Source: Blautia sp. An81 (GTDB lineage: Bacteria > Bacillota > Clostridia > Lachnospirales > Lachnospiraceae). From it: 64,000 bases of DNA. The DNA lies in the NCBI RefSeq assembly GCF_002161285.1, contig NZ_NFHH01000009.1, positions 1 to 64,000 of the forward strand, given 5' to 3'. Below are positions 38,780 to 48,277 of this stretch, one piece after another (position 1 is the stretch's first letter; every line of letters begins with the position of its first letter). Under the pieces are notes generated by a model. That model did not search any database. It was not told the origin of the DNA and was given only the letters and a program-made list of their open reading frames with translations. A program made the translations under genes and the position numbers.

Positions 38780-40375
38780 ATGGATAACAAAATGTTTTGC
38801 TTTCAGTGTGAACAGACGGCAGGCTGCGCTGCCTGTACAGGAAATGCAGGAGCCTGCGGCAAGAAGTCAGAGACAGCAGCTCTTCAGGATGAACTGACAG
38901 GAGCTCTTATCGGCCTGGCCCGGTCAGTCAGAGGAGATGCGCAGCCAGATGAAAATACTTATCAGCTGATCATCGAAGGCTTATTTGCTACTGTGACAAA
39001 TGTGAATTTTGACGACCAGGCTATTTGTAAAATGACAGAAGCAGTGCGGAAAGAGAAGGAAAGACTGATTCCTCAGTGCAGCAGCTGCGGCTCTCCCTGC
39101 GGACAGAATGAGGAATATGATATGAAAGAGCTCTGGACAGAAGAGGAAAACATCCGTTCTCTGAAATCCTTGATCCTTTTCGGTATCCGGGGAATGGCGG
39201 CTTATGCTTATCATGCCCTTGTTTTGGGATACAGAGACAACGAAGTAAATGAGTTTTTCTGTGAAGCCTTATTCCGGATAGGCTATGAAGATACTGTAGA
39301 AAAGCTCCTTCCTGTTGTGCTGAAAGTAGGAGAGATCAACCTGAAATGTATGGCGCTTCTGGACAAGGCTAATACAGAAACTTATGGAGTTCCGGCTCCG
39401 GTGACAGTTCCGCTGAAAGTGGAAAAAGGCCCCTTTATCGTTGTGACCGGACATGACCTGAAAGATCTGAAACTGCTTCTGGAACAGACAGAGGGAAAAG
39501 GGATCAACATCTATACTCATGGAGAAATGCTGCCGGCCCATGGTTATCCGGAACTGAAGAAATATCCTCACTTAAAAGGAAATTATGGTACTGCATGGCA
39601 GAATCAGAGAAAAGAGTTTGACAATCTGCCGGGAGCTGTTTTATTTACCACCAATTGTCTTATGCCCCCAAAAGACAGTTATAAAGACCGTGTATTCACC
39701 ACAGAGGTGGTAGGCTTCCCAGGCGCAGTTCACATAGGGAAAGAAAAAGACTTTACGCCTGTTATTGAAAAAGCACTGGAGCTTGGAGGATTTGAAGAGG
39801 ACAAAGAATTCACAGGCATTAACGGGGGAAGGGAAGTGACTACCGGTTTCGGACATTCTGCAGTTCTCTCCAACGCCGGAAAAATCGTAGAAGCAGTGAA
39901 AGCAGGGAAAATTCGGCATTTCTTCCTGGTAGCCGGCTGTGACGGAGCGAAACCAGGCAGAAATTATTACACAGAATTTGTAAAACAGACACCGAAAGAC
40001 AGTGTAGTGCTTACTCTGGCCTGCGGAAAGTTCCGGTTTAATGACTTAGATCTGGGCGAGATAGACGGTATTCCAAGACTCATTGACATGGGACAGTGTA
40101 ACGACGCCTACGGGGCAATACAGGTGGCAGTAGCTTTGGCAGATGCCTTCGGCTGTTCTGTTAATGAGCTTCCTCTTTCTTTTGTTCTGTCCTGGTATGA
40201 ACAGAAAGCGGTGTGCATCCTGCTGACGCTCCTTCATCTGGGAATTAAAAATATCCGCCTTGGCCCGTCCCTGCCGGCTTTTGTATCCCCGGATATTTTG
40301 AACTTCCTGGTGGAGAATTATCAGATTGCTCCGATCACAACCCCAGAGGAGGATATCAAAGAACTTCTGAAGTAG
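38780..40375 (+). CDS. hcp: Hydroxylamine reductase / hybrid-cluster protein
   Basis: A 531-residue hybrid-cluster protein that reduces hydroxylamine or nitric oxide. N-terminal cluster cysteines are at 7, 10, 19 and 26 (C-F-Q-C-E-Q-T-A-G-C). Later conserved motifs include G-H-D-L near 224, T-H-G-E-M-L-P-A-H near 254, T-N-C-L near 294, C-D-G-A-K-P-G near 393, C-G-K near 417 and E-Q-K-A-V near 480. ATG 38780 follows AAAGGAG. It is cytosolic and protects against nitrosative stress in anaerobes. Followed by a terminator at 40452. Confidence 0.97.
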   Translation: MDNKMFCFQCEQTAGCAACTGNAGACGKKSETAALQDELTGALIGLARSVRGDAQPDENTYQLIIEGLFATVTNVNFDDQAICKMTEAVRKEKERLIPQCSSCGSPCGQNEEYDMKELWTEEENIRSLKSLILFGIRGMAAYAYHALVLGYRDNEVNEFFCEALFRIGYEDTVEKLLPVVLKVGEINLKCMALLDKANTETYGVPAPVTVPLKVEKGPFIVVTGHDLKDLKLLLEQTEGKGINIYTHGEMLPAHGYPELKKYPHLKGNYGTAWQNQRKEFDNLPGAVLFTTNCLMPPKDSYKDRVFTTEVVGFPGAVHIGKEKDFTPVIEKALELGGFEEDKEFTGINGGREVTTGFGHSAVLSNAGKIVEAVKAGKIRHFFLVAGCDGAKPGRNYYTEFVKQTPKDSVVLTLACGKFRFNDLDLGEIDGIPRLIDMGQCNDAYGAIQVAVALADAFGCSVNELPLSFVLSWYEQKAVCILLTLLHLGIKNIRLGPSLPAFVSPDILNFLVENYQIAPITTPEEDIKELLK

Positions 40376-40786
40376 GGAAAATAACGGATGTACGGAAACT
40401 GCTGTACAAAAGATAGCTGCAGATACCCGGAAAGAATTGACCCAGGTTAAGCTGCATCGGAAATGGGAACTATAAAGCGTGCTCCGCCAGATTTCCTTCC
40501 GATGCAGTTTTTTGTGCGCAAAAAAGGAGGGCCAGGGATTTCTCCCTGGCATATGAAAAAGAAAAAAGTCTATCTATATAAAAAAGGTAACTTCCTTTGT
40601 TTGATTATTACTATACTATGTATTTGTGAAAAAAATGTGTTGAAAATTCAAAAGAATTGTGAAGAAGTTTTGAATAAACAAAAAAGCTTCTTGACTTAAT
40701 TAATATAATAGTTATAATAATAATTATTATTATACTAATATAGACTGTAAAAAAATGAAATGAGAAAAAGGGAAAGGAGGCGGAAA
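40376..40786. other. Intergenic region with terminator and AT-rich promoter zone
   Basis: These 411 bases contain the hcp terminator (40452-40514), then a very AT-rich run (40680-40745) with several TATAAT-like boxes that probably drives the ROK gene. The frame at 40463-40699 is lysine-rich and looks random. Confidence 0.5.
40452..40514 (+). terminator. Intrinsic terminator of hcp
   Basis: CTGCATCGGAA (40452-40462) pairs perfectly with TTCCGATGCAG (40497-40507), loop 34 bases, then TTTTTTG. Confidence 0.75.
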
Positions 40787-41782
40787 GTGAAGAATACGGC
40801 ACAGATCAAGAAAGAAAATCAGAGAAGAATCTGGGAGATATTAAGAGACGGGCTTCCTCATACAAAGCAGGAAGCCACCAGGATCACAGGTCTCAGCCCG
40901 GCTACCTGCAATACAATCTTCAATGAACTGGAACAAGAAGGACAGGTCCGAGGAGAGAAGAGAAGATCCGGAGAAGTGGGAAGGGCTTCTGTGGCCTATA
41001 TGCTGAACCAGGATTATGAAAGTTTTCTTTGCATTGGTTTTGAACTGATCCAGGGAAGAAGGAGTATTTTCTGGAGAGTACTTACAGCAACAGGCCAGGT
41101 GCTGGATCAGGGAAGAGACTGCAGGGAAAGGATTGCATGCCGGGATATAGAGGATAAGATAGAGGAATTAAAGGAAAAATTTCCAAATCTGAGGGCAGCG
41201 GCCATGGGAATCCCCGGTGTGGCAGACAAAGGCTGGATTCGGCATTGCGATCTTCCGGAGTTTGATAATGTGCCCGTGGTGGAGATCCTGGAGCAAACAT
41301 ATCATTTTCCGGTACATCTGGAAAATGATATGCACTATAAAGTCTATGGCTATTATCTGAAAGAATGCTCCAGAGAGGATACAGTAACCATCCTGAATTA
41401 TCCCAGCCATGTGCTGCCTGGAATGGGCACAGCGGTAGAGGGAAAGGTTATAAAGGGCTGGAACCAATTTGCCGGTATGGTAGGGTTTCTCCCTTATGGA
41501 GTTACAAGAGAAGAGCAGATAGAAAAGCTTGTTCCGGAAACCTATCTGCCTTTCCTATCCAAAGGAGCCGCTTCGGTGATTCCCCTTTTAAATCCTCGGA
41601 TCCTGGTCTTTACAGGCGACCTGGTAAAGGAAGAAGATATAAAGAAAATATGGGAATACTGTGCCAGGACAGTACCGGAAGCCTATCTTCCGGAATTTGT
41701 ATGGGCTCCGGATATGAAGGAATATTATTTCGCCGGAATGTTTGAAAGAGCAATAGAAGAAAAATGGAGGACAAGACAGTGA
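40787..41782 (+). CDS. ROK-family transcriptional regulator
   Basis: A 331-residue protein with an N-terminal helix-turn-helix (K-Q-E-A-T-R-I-T-G-L-S-P-A-T-C-N-T-I-F near residues 25-45) and a C-terminal ROK/sugar-kinase-like domain (A-M-G-I-P-G-V-A near 140, H-L-E-N-D-M near 177). Some ATP and zinc motifs of classical ROK repressors are weak, so it may bind sugar without kinase activity. GTG 40787 follows AAAGGAGG. Its end overlaps the acetyltransferase start by four bases, suggesting a sugar-related operon. Confidence 0.82.
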   Translation: MKNTAQIKKENQRRIWEILRDGLPHTKQEATRITGLSPATCNTIFNELEQEGQVRGEKRRSGEVGRASVAYMLNQDYESFLCIGFELIQGRRSIFWRVLTATGQVLDQGRDCRERIACRDIEDKIEELKEKFPNLRAAAMGIPGVADKGWIRHCDLPEFDNVPVVEILEQTYHFPVHLENDMHYKVYGYYLKECSREDTVTILNYPSHVLPGMGTAVEGKVIKGWNQFAGMVGFLPYGVTREEQIEKLVPETYLPFLSKGAASVIPLLNPRILVFTGDLVKEEDIKKIWEYCARTVPEAYLPEFVWAPDMKEYYFAGMFERAIEEKWRTRQ

Positions 41783-42211
41783 CAGAGAAAGAATTAATGT
41801 TATCAGAACAGCTTTATATTGCCAATGACCCGGAACTGGGGGTTGATAACAACAAAGCTAAAAGGCTAACTCATCTGATCAATACAGCATCAGATGAGGA
41901 CAGGGAAAAGATCCAAGGGTATTTCCGGAAGCTTCTGAAAAAGACCGGGAAAAATTTTTGGATTGAACCTCCATTTCGCTGTGATTATGGCTGCCACATT
42001 TCTGTAGGAGAGAATTTTTACGCCAATTATGATTGTATTATTCTGGATGTTTGCGAGGTGAATATTGGAGACAATGTATTTTTCGGCCCAAGAGTTTCCG
42101 TCTATACCGCACGCAGGGCACCCATGTAAAGTGATCCGGCACATCACGGAAAAGGACCATGCTTACTGGAAAGAACAGGAAGCACAGTATAAAAAGAACA
42201 AAAGTTTATAA
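41779..42211 (+). pseudogene. Maltose O-acetyltransferase-like, internally deleted
   Basis: Begins as a sugar O-acetyltransferase: E-K-E-L-M-L-S-E-Q-L-Y, then F-R-C-D-Y-G-C-H-I-S-V-G-E-N-F-Y-A-N-Y-D and F-F-G-P-R-V-S-V-Y-T-A. It stops at 42129 after a few shifted residues. In another frame from about 42115 the family C-terminus resumes (H-P-C-K-V-I-R-H-I-T-E-K-D-H-A-Y-W-K) to 42211. About 60 residues of the hexapeptide-repeat helix with the catalytic histidine are missing, so the gene is dead. The start is GTG 41779 by its ribosome site GGAGG. Confidence 0.8.
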
Positions 42212-42263
42212 AAGAAGATAGAATAAAAAGGTATCAGATGGTCAGGATTAAGGAGAGAGGACT

Positions 42264-42851
42264 ATGGAATTTAAGAAAGAAAATCTGATCTGGACAAGAG
42301 AACCGAAAAATTATGCGATAAAGTCTGGAGAAATACGGATTACCACAGAACCGGGGACAGACCTTTGGCAGAGGACTTATTACGGATTTCAGAATGATAA
42401 TGCCCCGGTGCTTCAGATGAAGACCAGGGAGAAATATTTTTCTTTTGTGGTAAAAACCAGGTTTTCCAGCAAACACCGTTTTGATCAGTGTGGGGTGGTG
42501 CTGTACCAGGACAGTGAAAACTGGCTGAAAGCTTCGGTGGAATACGAAAATGAAGAGTATCAGAGGCTGGGCAGCGTGGTGACCAATCATGGGTATTCGG
42601 ACTGGGCTACTACGGACATTGACGCTTCTATTAAGACGATGTGGTACCGTCTGAGCAGAAGAGAATCTGATTTTTGTGTAGAATGTTCCGGTGACGGAGA
42701 AAATTTTAAGCAGATGCGGATCTGCCATCTGGAAGAAGGGGCCGGGGAAATCTCTTTTGGGATCTATGCCTGCAGCCCTGAAGATTCTTCCTTTGAGGCA
42801 GTTTTCACGGAGATGAAAATTACAGAATGTATGTGGAAAGCCCATGTATAG
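42264..42851 (+). CDS. DUF1349 (concanavalin-like) protein
   Basis: A 195-residue soluble protein of the DUF1349 family, a single jelly-roll domain. It has W-Q-R-T-Y-Y-G-F near residue 35, then R-F-D-Q-C-G-V-V-L-Y near 75, the typical W-L-K-A-S-V-E-Y, and W-Y-R-L-S-R-R near 130. The ATG follows AAGGAGAG. Family members are often near sugar-metabolism genes and may bind carbohydrate; enzyme activity is not established. It lies downstream of a ROK gene and ends within a strong terminator. Confidence 0.88.
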   Translation: MEFKKENLIWTREPKNYAIKSGEIRITTEPGTDLWQRTYYGFQNDNAPVLQMKTREKYFSFVVKTRFSSKHRFDQCGVVLYQDSENWLKASVEYENEEYQRLGSVVTNHGYSDWATTDIDASIKTMWYRLSRRESDFCVECSGDGENFKQMRICHLEEGAGEISFGIYACSPEDSSFEAVFTEMKITECMWKAHV

Positions 42852-42905
42852 CAGAAAAGGCGTCCAAAAACTGCTTTGAGACAGTTTTTGGACGCCTTTT
42901 CTGCT
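42850..42905. terminator. Perfect 24-bp inverted-repeat terminator
   Basis: Arms 42850-42873 and 42882-42905 (core GGCGTCCAAAAACTG), loop CTTTGAGA, with TTTT inside the distal arm. It overlaps the DUF1349 stop codon and can act in both directions. Confidence 0.8.
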
Positions 42906-42952
42906 ATACTAAAAATATAACAGGAAAACAAGTTCAGGTAAGGAGGCGGATC

Positions 42953-43846
42953 ATGGAATTAAAGGAAACCTTGCAAATAAGAGTGGAAGAATTTAAGAAG
43001 AATCATCCGGTGGAGGAACAGGTAAAGTCCCGGCTTACACAGCCGTCCATGGCTTTTTATGGGACAGAGATTTTAAACCGGGCGGTGGCCGCCCTGCTGG
43101 AGGGAGAGAATCTTCTCCTCTGCGGAGATAAGGCTACAGGAAAGAATGTCCTGGCGGAAAATCTGGCTTGGATTTTTGGAAGGCCTATTTATGACATTTC
43201 TTTCCATGTGAACACAGACAGCAGCAGTCTCATCGGTACAGACACATTTGTCAATAATGAGGTAAAACTTCGGGAAGGGCCCATTTACCAGTGCGCCAAG
43301 TGGGGAGGATTTGGGATCCTGGATGAGATAAACATGGCAAAAAGTGATGCGGTTTCCGTACTCCATGGAGTCCTGGACTTTCGGCGGATCCTGGATGTGC
43401 CGGGCTATGACCGGATCAATCTCCATCCTGCTGCCAGATTCATTGCCACGATGAATTATGGATATGCAGGGACAAAGGAATTAAACGAGGCTCTGGTGTC
43501 CAGGTTTATGGTCATCAATATGCCATCTCTCACAATGGAAAGGATGTACCAGATACTGGAGAACCTGTTCCCAACTATCCGCAGGGAAGCTGAGGAACAG
43601 TTTGCCGGGCTGTTTTTGGATCTTCAGTTAAAGGCCCAGAATGGAGAAATTTCTACAAAGGCTGTAGATATGAGGGGACTGATCGGAGCTCTTCGTCTGG
43701 TAAGAGGCGGCCTGACGCCTCTGGAGGCCATTGACATGGGCATTACCAATAAGACCTTTGATACCTTTGAGCGGGAGCTGATCGGGGATCTGGTTATGAC
43801 CAGAATACCTGGGACCTGGGACAGGGGCGATGTATTTGATGAATGA
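42953..43846 (+). CDS. MoxR-type AAA+ ATPase
   Basis: A 297-residue AAA+ ATPase of the MoxR/NorQ group. Walker A is G-D-K-A-T-G-K-N near residue 58, Walker B is G-I-L-D-E-I-N near 122, and sensor I is A-T-M-N near 165. ATG 42953 follows AAGGAGG (42940-42946). The group works with VWA-domain partners as a chaperone to assemble or activate metal enzymes or complexes; the partner gene overlaps its stop here. The client protein is unknown. Confidence 0.87.
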   Translation: MELKETLQIRVEEFKKNHPVEEQVKSRLTQPSMAFYGTEILNRAVAALLEGENLLLCGDKATGKNVLAENLAWIFGRPIYDISFHVNTDSSSLIGTDTFVNNEVKLREGPIYQCAKWGGFGILDEINMAKSDAVSVLHGVLDFRRILDVPGYDRINLHPAARFIATMNYGYAGTKELNEALVSRFMVINMPSLTMERMYQILENLFPTIRREAEEQFAGLFLDLQLKAQNGEISTKAVDMRGLIGALRLVRGGLTPLEAIDMGITNKTFDTFERELIGDLVMTRIPGTWDRGDVFDE

Positions 43847-45620
43847 AAGAAAACCCAGAGAAGAAAATATTTTTAATATCCAGAGCCGGGTGGAAAACCT
43901 GCTCTGGGCGGTAAGCGGAGATTATGAGCTGGATATTCCCGCAGATCTGAAGGCATGGGAGAAATCCCCTTATATAGCCCTATATGAGGCAGTGCGTCAG
44001 GGGAGTTTCCGGAAATACTTTGATGCAGACAGGTATCAGGACTTTTTTGCCAAAAAGGTATACCAGGGGATGATTCCTTCTGTGCTGGAGGCCCTGGGGA
44101 ATCTCTGTATTGACAGCGCTGTGTGGAAAAAGGCGGTAAAAGAGAGGCCCGGAGTGGAAAATCTGAGAAGGAAGGCATTCGCAGACACGTTAGAAAAAGA
44201 CGATCTTCGCCTCACCCATACAGACTGGGGATACCTGGAAATGTGCTATCTGCAAAAGGCCCTCTGGGGCGAAAACTTTCAGGGAAGAACAGCCAGGATT
44301 CTGGACAGGATCTGCTCGATAGAAGACGCAGACTCCGTAGAGGAGATCTGCTGCTGTCTGGAAGAAGTGTATCGGGAAGCTTATGAAAAAGGGCTGGCCC
44401 AGAATTTTAAGGGATTGGACCGGGAAATAAAGCCTGCCGATGAGGATATGAAAGAATATACAGATAAGGAAAAGGCAAGGGAAGAGGAGAAAGCAGCGAA
44501 GGATGAGGCCCCGGTAAATCTTTTCAGCGGCCATGTAGATCCCCAGGATAACGGAAAACAGGAAAAACCCAGAGCTTCTATGATTTTTTTGGACAGGGAG
44601 TCTTCAGACCGGATGGAAGAATACATTGTTCAAAGCTACGGGGAAAGCTGTATTCCTTCCAGAATGCAAAGAGAGCTTCAGAATCAGGTCTGCACAGATA
44701 CGCATAAAGACTGCCGGATCCATATTACCAGGGGAATCCTCCATGGTCATGGAAAGGACAGCGGCAGAGGGGAGTATGTGAAGAAGGTAAGAGAAGAGAA
44801 TCTTCGGGTATTAAAAAGTACTCAGCTCATTACCCGTCAGAATATCCAGACACTGGCCAATACATTAAAGAGGGCCCTTCTTACCAGATCGGAAAAAGAA
44901 ATACTTTCCAGCGAGTATGGAAAAATCCAGGTCAATAAGCTGTGGAATCTGGGAAGAACCCAGAATCGAAAGCTTTTCCAAAGAGAGATACAAAGAGAAG
45001 ACACAGATTTCGCCGTGGAAATATTGATCGACGCCAGCGGCTCCCAGCAGGGCAGACAGAGTCAGGTAGCTCTTCAGGGGTATATTCTCAGTGAGGCTCT
45101 GAGCATTGCTGGGATTCCCCACCGGGTCACTGGTTTTTGCACCCTGGGGGCGTATACAGTCCTGACTATGTTTCGGGATTTTGAGGAAGACCGGGAGATG
45201 AACCGGCGGATCTTTGAATTTTACGGTTCTGCCAATAACCGGGACGGGCTGGCAGTAAGAACAGCAGCCGCAGGTCTGGATCAGAGAAAAGAAGAGAATA
45301 AAATCCTGGTGGTGTTAAGCGACGGCAGACCCAATGACATTATGGCGGGAAGCCAGAGCCCCGGCTATACGCTGCCTGGGGCTAAAAAAACAGAAAAAGA
45401 ACCCTACGGTCTGGACTTTGCCCTCCGGGATACGGCAGGAGAGATCCGCAGACTCAGAAACCGGAGAATTGCCGTATTGGGCGTCTTTGCCGGAGAAGAA
45501 GAGGATCTGTCTGCGGAGAAGAAAATTTTTGGAAAGGATTTTGCCTATATCCGGGATCTCTCTAATTTTGCCAATGTGGTGGGCCGCTATCTGAAAAAAC
45601 AGATTGTGGGGCTGGTATAA
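43839..45620 (+). CDS. VWA-domain protein, MoxR partner
   Basis: A 593-residue protein. The N-terminal 200 residues are helical. A highly charged linker follows (D-K-E-K-A-R-E-E-E-K-A-A near 210). The C-terminal von Willebrand factor A domain has the metal-ion site D-A-S-G-S near 395 and V-L-S-D-G-R-P-N-D near 490. This layout resembles NorD/CobT-type partners of MoxR ATPases. ATG 43839 is preferred over ATG 43830 for spacing from AGGGGCG. It overlaps the ATPase gene by eight bases. Cytosolic; function inferred as part of a chaperone pair. Confidence 0.8.
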   Translation: MNERKPREENIFNIQSRVENLLWAVSGDYELDIPADLKAWEKSPYIALYEAVRQGSFRKYFDADRYQDFFAKKVYQGMIPSVLEALGNLCIDSAVWKKAVKERPGVENLRRKAFADTLEKDDLRLTHTDWGYLEMCYLQKALWGENFQGRTARILDRICSIEDADSVEEICCCLEEVYREAYEKGLAQNFKGLDREIKPADEDMKEYTDKEKAREEEKAAKDEAPVNLFSGHVDPQDNGKQEKPRASMIFLDRESSDRMEEYIVQSYGESCIPSRMQRELQNQVCTDTHKDCRIHITRGILHGHGKDSGRGEYVKKVREENLRVLKSTQLITRQNIQTLANTLKRALLTRSEKEILSSEYGKIQVNKLWNLGRTQNRKLFQREIQREDTDFAVEILIDASGSQQGRQSQVALQGYILSEALSIAGIPHRVTGFCTLGAYTVLTMFRDFEEDREMNRRIFEFYGSANNRDGLAVRTAAAGLDQRKEENKILVVLSDGRPNDIMAGSQSPGYTLPGAKKTEKEPYGLDFALRDTAGEIRRLRNRRIAVLGVFAGEEEDLSAEKKIFGKDFAYIRDLSNFANVVGRYLKKQIVGLV

Positions 45621-45663
45621 TAACTGGCTGGCTATATCACTCAGGAAGATTTTCCCAATAGAG

Positions 45664-45939
45664 TCAAGAGCTGCTGACCGCCATACCCAGCAGACAAAGA
45701 GCAGTAAATCCGTAGATATCATTGATTACCATGGCAATCTGCATGGCTTTGTTTTTTGCCTGTCCTTTTGTATAAGCCAGAGTAGTGAATACTGCGGAGA
45801 AAATCATAAAAGCAGCATAGCTGTAGACAATAATTTCTGCTGCAGGAGACTGCAGCGCCCATAGATTGGTCCGAATAGGGAAGATCGTCCAGGGAATAAA
45901 GATCATCAGCATACTGATAAAGGTAATAAGTTTTTTCAT
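45664..45939 (-). CDS. Small three-helix membrane protein
   Basis: A 91-residue protein with hydrophobic segments near residues 4-22, 30-55 and 66-88. ATG 45939 follows AAAGGAG on the minus strand; the longer frame to 46206 overlaps the permease and is rejected. It is the last gene of the LanFEG-like operon and starts six bases after the permease stop. Possibly an accessory immunity or membrane protein; no family recognised. Confidence 0.6.
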   Translation of the reverse strand: MKKLITFISMLMIFIPWTIFPIRTNLWALQSPAAEIIVYSYAAFMIFSAVFTTLAYTKGQAKNKAMQIAMVINDIYGFTALCLLGMAVSSS

Positions 45940-45944
45940 AGTTT

Positions 45945-46712
45945 TTATCTCCTTTCTGCTCTGCCGAAACATAGGCAGGAAACGATCAGACATATTAGGG
46001 TTACTGCTATAGCCACCGGCAGTAGAGGAAACAGGTCTACAGACAGGTTGAACACGTCTGCTTTGGGCTGTCCTATGAACTGTGACAGGATATGAAAGGG
46101 ATAGCACATAGGGTAGGCGAACCAGGCCTTTGTGTTGATGAGGAGCACAGAAGGCACGATGGCGGCCAGTCCGATTCCTACAGAAAATACGGAAGTTTGG
46201 ATGCACACAGCTGCCAGCCAGTAAAAGGCAGCCATGGGAATGGAACTGATATAAATGATCAGAGCTTCGTACAGCACAGAGGACAGAGGAAGGACAAAGT
46301 CATAGCCTGTACTGTGGGAGACTATGAATGCCGCAGGAAAATACAGGGCTGCCATCATAAACATCTGGAAGGCTGCCAGGAGCAGGAGCACCAGAAATTT
46401 TCCCAGACATAAGCTTGCTGCGTATACAGGAAGAGACAGCATTTTCTGCATTCCCTGATTACTCCGTTCCAGCTGGTTCAGCATAACTGTGATCACTACC
46501 AGACTGGCAGGATACATAAACCAGGACAGTCCAAGAAAGGTCTGAAAGAAGAAATTCATTTCCGGAGACAGGCCGGCTGCATTGGAAAAATTGGAGTCTG
46601 CATTTAATATTGCAGGAATCCAGAGTAAAATGAGAGGAATCAGCAGGATCCAGATAATATGGGTCCTGCGTATTTTTTTCAGTTCAATGTGAAAGATAGT
46701 AAGTAAATTCAT
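45945..46712 (-). CDS. ABC-2 permease, lantibiotic-immunity type (LanG-like)
   Basis: A 255-residue permease with six membrane helices (near 20-40, 62-85, 105-130, 140-165, 175-195 and 230-250). The layout and size fit the MutG/EpiG-type subunits of lantibiotic self-protection transporters. It overlaps the preceding permease by four bases. With the other permease and the ATPase it forms a three-subunit exporter. The real substrate is unknown; bacitracin-, nisin- or host-peptide-like compounds are possible. Confidence 0.78.
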   Translation of the reverse strand: MNLLTIFHIELKKIRRTHIIWILLIPLILLWIPAILNADSNFSNAAGLSPEMNFFFQTFLGLSWFMYPASLVVITVMLNQLERSNQGMQKMLSLPVYAASLCLGKFLVLLLLAAFQMFMMAALYFPAAFIVSHSTGYDFVLPLSSVLYEALIIYISSIPMAAFYWLAAVCIQTSVFSVGIGLAAIVPSVLLINTKAWFAYPMCYPFHILSQFIGQPKADVFNLSVDLFPLLPVAIAVTLICLIVSCLCFGRAERR

Positions 46713-47437
46713 ACAGGTGTCCTCCTGATCTTTAAGAGAAAAATTTTGACAGCTCCCAAAAGTACCGACTCAGCGGCACAGACTCCCAGAATGGGGAAAA
46801 TGTCCTCCCATGCTGATGAAGACAACAGACAGCGGTAGGGCAGACAGAAGGTGTAGACCTTGGAAAATACAGCTTCATAGGATACAGTCATTTGTCCCAT
46901 AAACATACAGACCACTCCGATCCCCAGAGAAACCCACATATTTTTCGCCAAAGAGGCGATCAAAGTGGATAGAAGAAGAACGGGAAGGATGGCGGCTATG
47001 GAAAAAGCCGTATTCTGGAGCAGAATTTCCAGGCCTGGATCCTTTCCGGGAAACCAGTGCCGGGCACAAAAGAGGAGAAAACCATCCTCAATGAGAAATA
47101 CCGGAAGGAAAAGCAGCAGGAGAAGCAGGTTCTTGCAGAAAAACACTTTTCCCTGGCTGACTGGAAGCATATAGAGTTTTTCTATAGCTCTGTTGGCAAA
47201 CTCTGTGTGATAAAGGATACAGGCTCCCAGTATTGCCAGAAAACTGTGAAAGGTAGCCAGCATATCCCAGTTGCCTTGCAGAAGAATATCCACAGGAGGA
47301 AGATCCTGGGAGGTAAATAATTCTGTACGGAAGGCGATATTGAGCACCGGAAAAGCAGAGGCTGCCAGAGCTCCGGCCAGGAAAGCCGGGATCAGTCCGG
47401 TGCGCTTTGTTTTTTTCATTTCTAAAGCAAGGATCAT
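46709..47437 (-). CDS. ABC-2 permease, lantibiotic-immunity type (LanE-like)
   Basis: A 242-residue permease with six membrane helices and the H-S-F-L-A-I-L-G-A-C-I-L segment near residue 63. Position between ATPase and second permease, and coupling by four-base overlaps on both sides, match the EFG arrangement of lantibiotic immunity operons. A short basic N-terminus faces the cytosol. Confidence 0.78.
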   Translation of the reverse strand: MILALEMKKTKRTGLIPAFLAGALAASAFPVLNIAFRTELFTSQDLPPVDILLQGNWDMLATFHSFLAILGACILYHTEFANRAIEKLYMLPVSQGKVFFCKNLLLLLLFLPVFLIEDGFLLFCARHWFPGKDPGLEILLQNTAFSIAAILPVLLLSTLIASLAKNMWVSLGIGVVCMFMGQMTVSYEAVFSKVYTFCLPYRCLLSSSAWEDIFPILGVCAAESVLLGAVKIFLLKIRRTPV

Positions 47438-48192
47438 CTCTTATCACCTCGTTTCAGGTTGTCTTCCTGGATCATAGCCAGGAAGGTGTCCTCCAGATTG
47501 TCGGTGGGATAGCCCATCTGAGCGGCCTGTTCTTTCAGTTCCGGCAGAGTTCCTTCGAAGAGGAGCCTGCCGTGATTCAGGATTCCTATGTCGTCAGCCA
47601 TTAACTCAATTTCTGAGAGCAGATGGGAGGATACCAGCACCGTGCAGTTATACTTCTGGGGCAGAGATCGGATCAGTGTACGGATCTCATGGATCCCTGC
47701 AGGGTCCAGGCCGTTAGTAGGCTCATCCAGGATCAGAAGAGGGGGCCTTCCCAGAAGAGCTTCCGCCAGCCCCAGGCGCTGTTTCATTCCCAGAGAATAC
47801 TTGCCGGCAGTCCGCTTCCGGAATTCGTAGAGGCCTGTAAGCTCCAGGGCATCTTTGATGCTGCTTTTTGGCAGTCCCAGGATCCTGCGTATAATATCCA
47901 GGTTTTCTTCTCCTGTGAGATTTCCATAGAAAGCAGGAGATTCAATAAAGGCTCCGGTTTCACGAAGGATTTTCATCCGGTCTTTGGGATAGGAACGGCC
48001 CTTTATCTGAAAGCTGCCGCTGGAAGGACGGGTAAGCCCCAGGAACATCTTCATGGTGGTGGATTTTCCTGCTCCGTTTGGCCCCAGAAAACCGTAGACC
48101 TGGCCTTTTTTAACATGCATGTTCAGCTTATTTACTGCGGTAAAATCCCGATATCTTTTTGTGAGGTTGTGTGTTTCAATAATATTGCTCAT
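47434..48192 (-). CDS. ABC transporter ATPase, LanF/BcrA-like
   Basis: A 252-residue ATPase with Walker A G-P-N-G-A-G-K-S-T, the family-typical signature S-L-G-M-K-Q-R-L-G, Walker B L-L-I-L-D-E-P-T-N-G-L-D and H-loop S-S-H. The early part T-R-P-S-S-G-S-F-Q-I-K-G is usual for bacitracin and lantibiotic exporters. ATG 48192 is chosen over the upstream frame start by AAGGAGC spacing. The promoter region carries 11-bp-spaced TGTAAGG repeats shared with the BceAB-like operon at 52.3 kb. It is divergent from its own response regulator and kinase genes. Confidence 0.9.
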   Translation of the reverse strand: MSNIIETHNLTKRYRDFTAVNKLNMHVKKGQVYGFLGPNGAGKSTTMKMFLGLTRPSSGSFQIKGRSYPKDRMKILRETGAFIESPAFYGNLTGEENLDIIRRILGLPKSSIKDALELTGLYEFRKRTAGKYSLGMKQRLGLAEALLGRPPLLILDEPTNGLDPAGIHEIRTLIRSLPQKYNCTVLVSSHLLSEIELMADDIGILNHGRLLFEGTLPELKEQAAQMGYPTDNLEDTFLAMIQEDNLKRGDKR

Positions 48193-48237
48193 TTTCTTTG
48201 CTCCTTTCTTTTGCTGATTCTCAGTATAAAACAGCAA

Positions 48238-48277
48238 CCTTACGGCAACATTCTCCCTACCTTACAATTACCTTACA
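48238..48277 (-). promoter_or_regulatory. Tandem TGTAAGG repeats upstream of the LanFEG operon
   Basis: On the minus strand TGTAAGG occurs at 48277-48271 and 48266-48260, 11 bases apart, and CGTAAGG at 48244-48238, a further 22 bases on. A -10-like TATACT is at 48228-48223. Spacing by helical turns is typical of OmpR-type regulator sites. On the plus side a second extended -10 (TGCTATACT, 48311-48319) serves the regulator gene. Confidence 0.6.
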
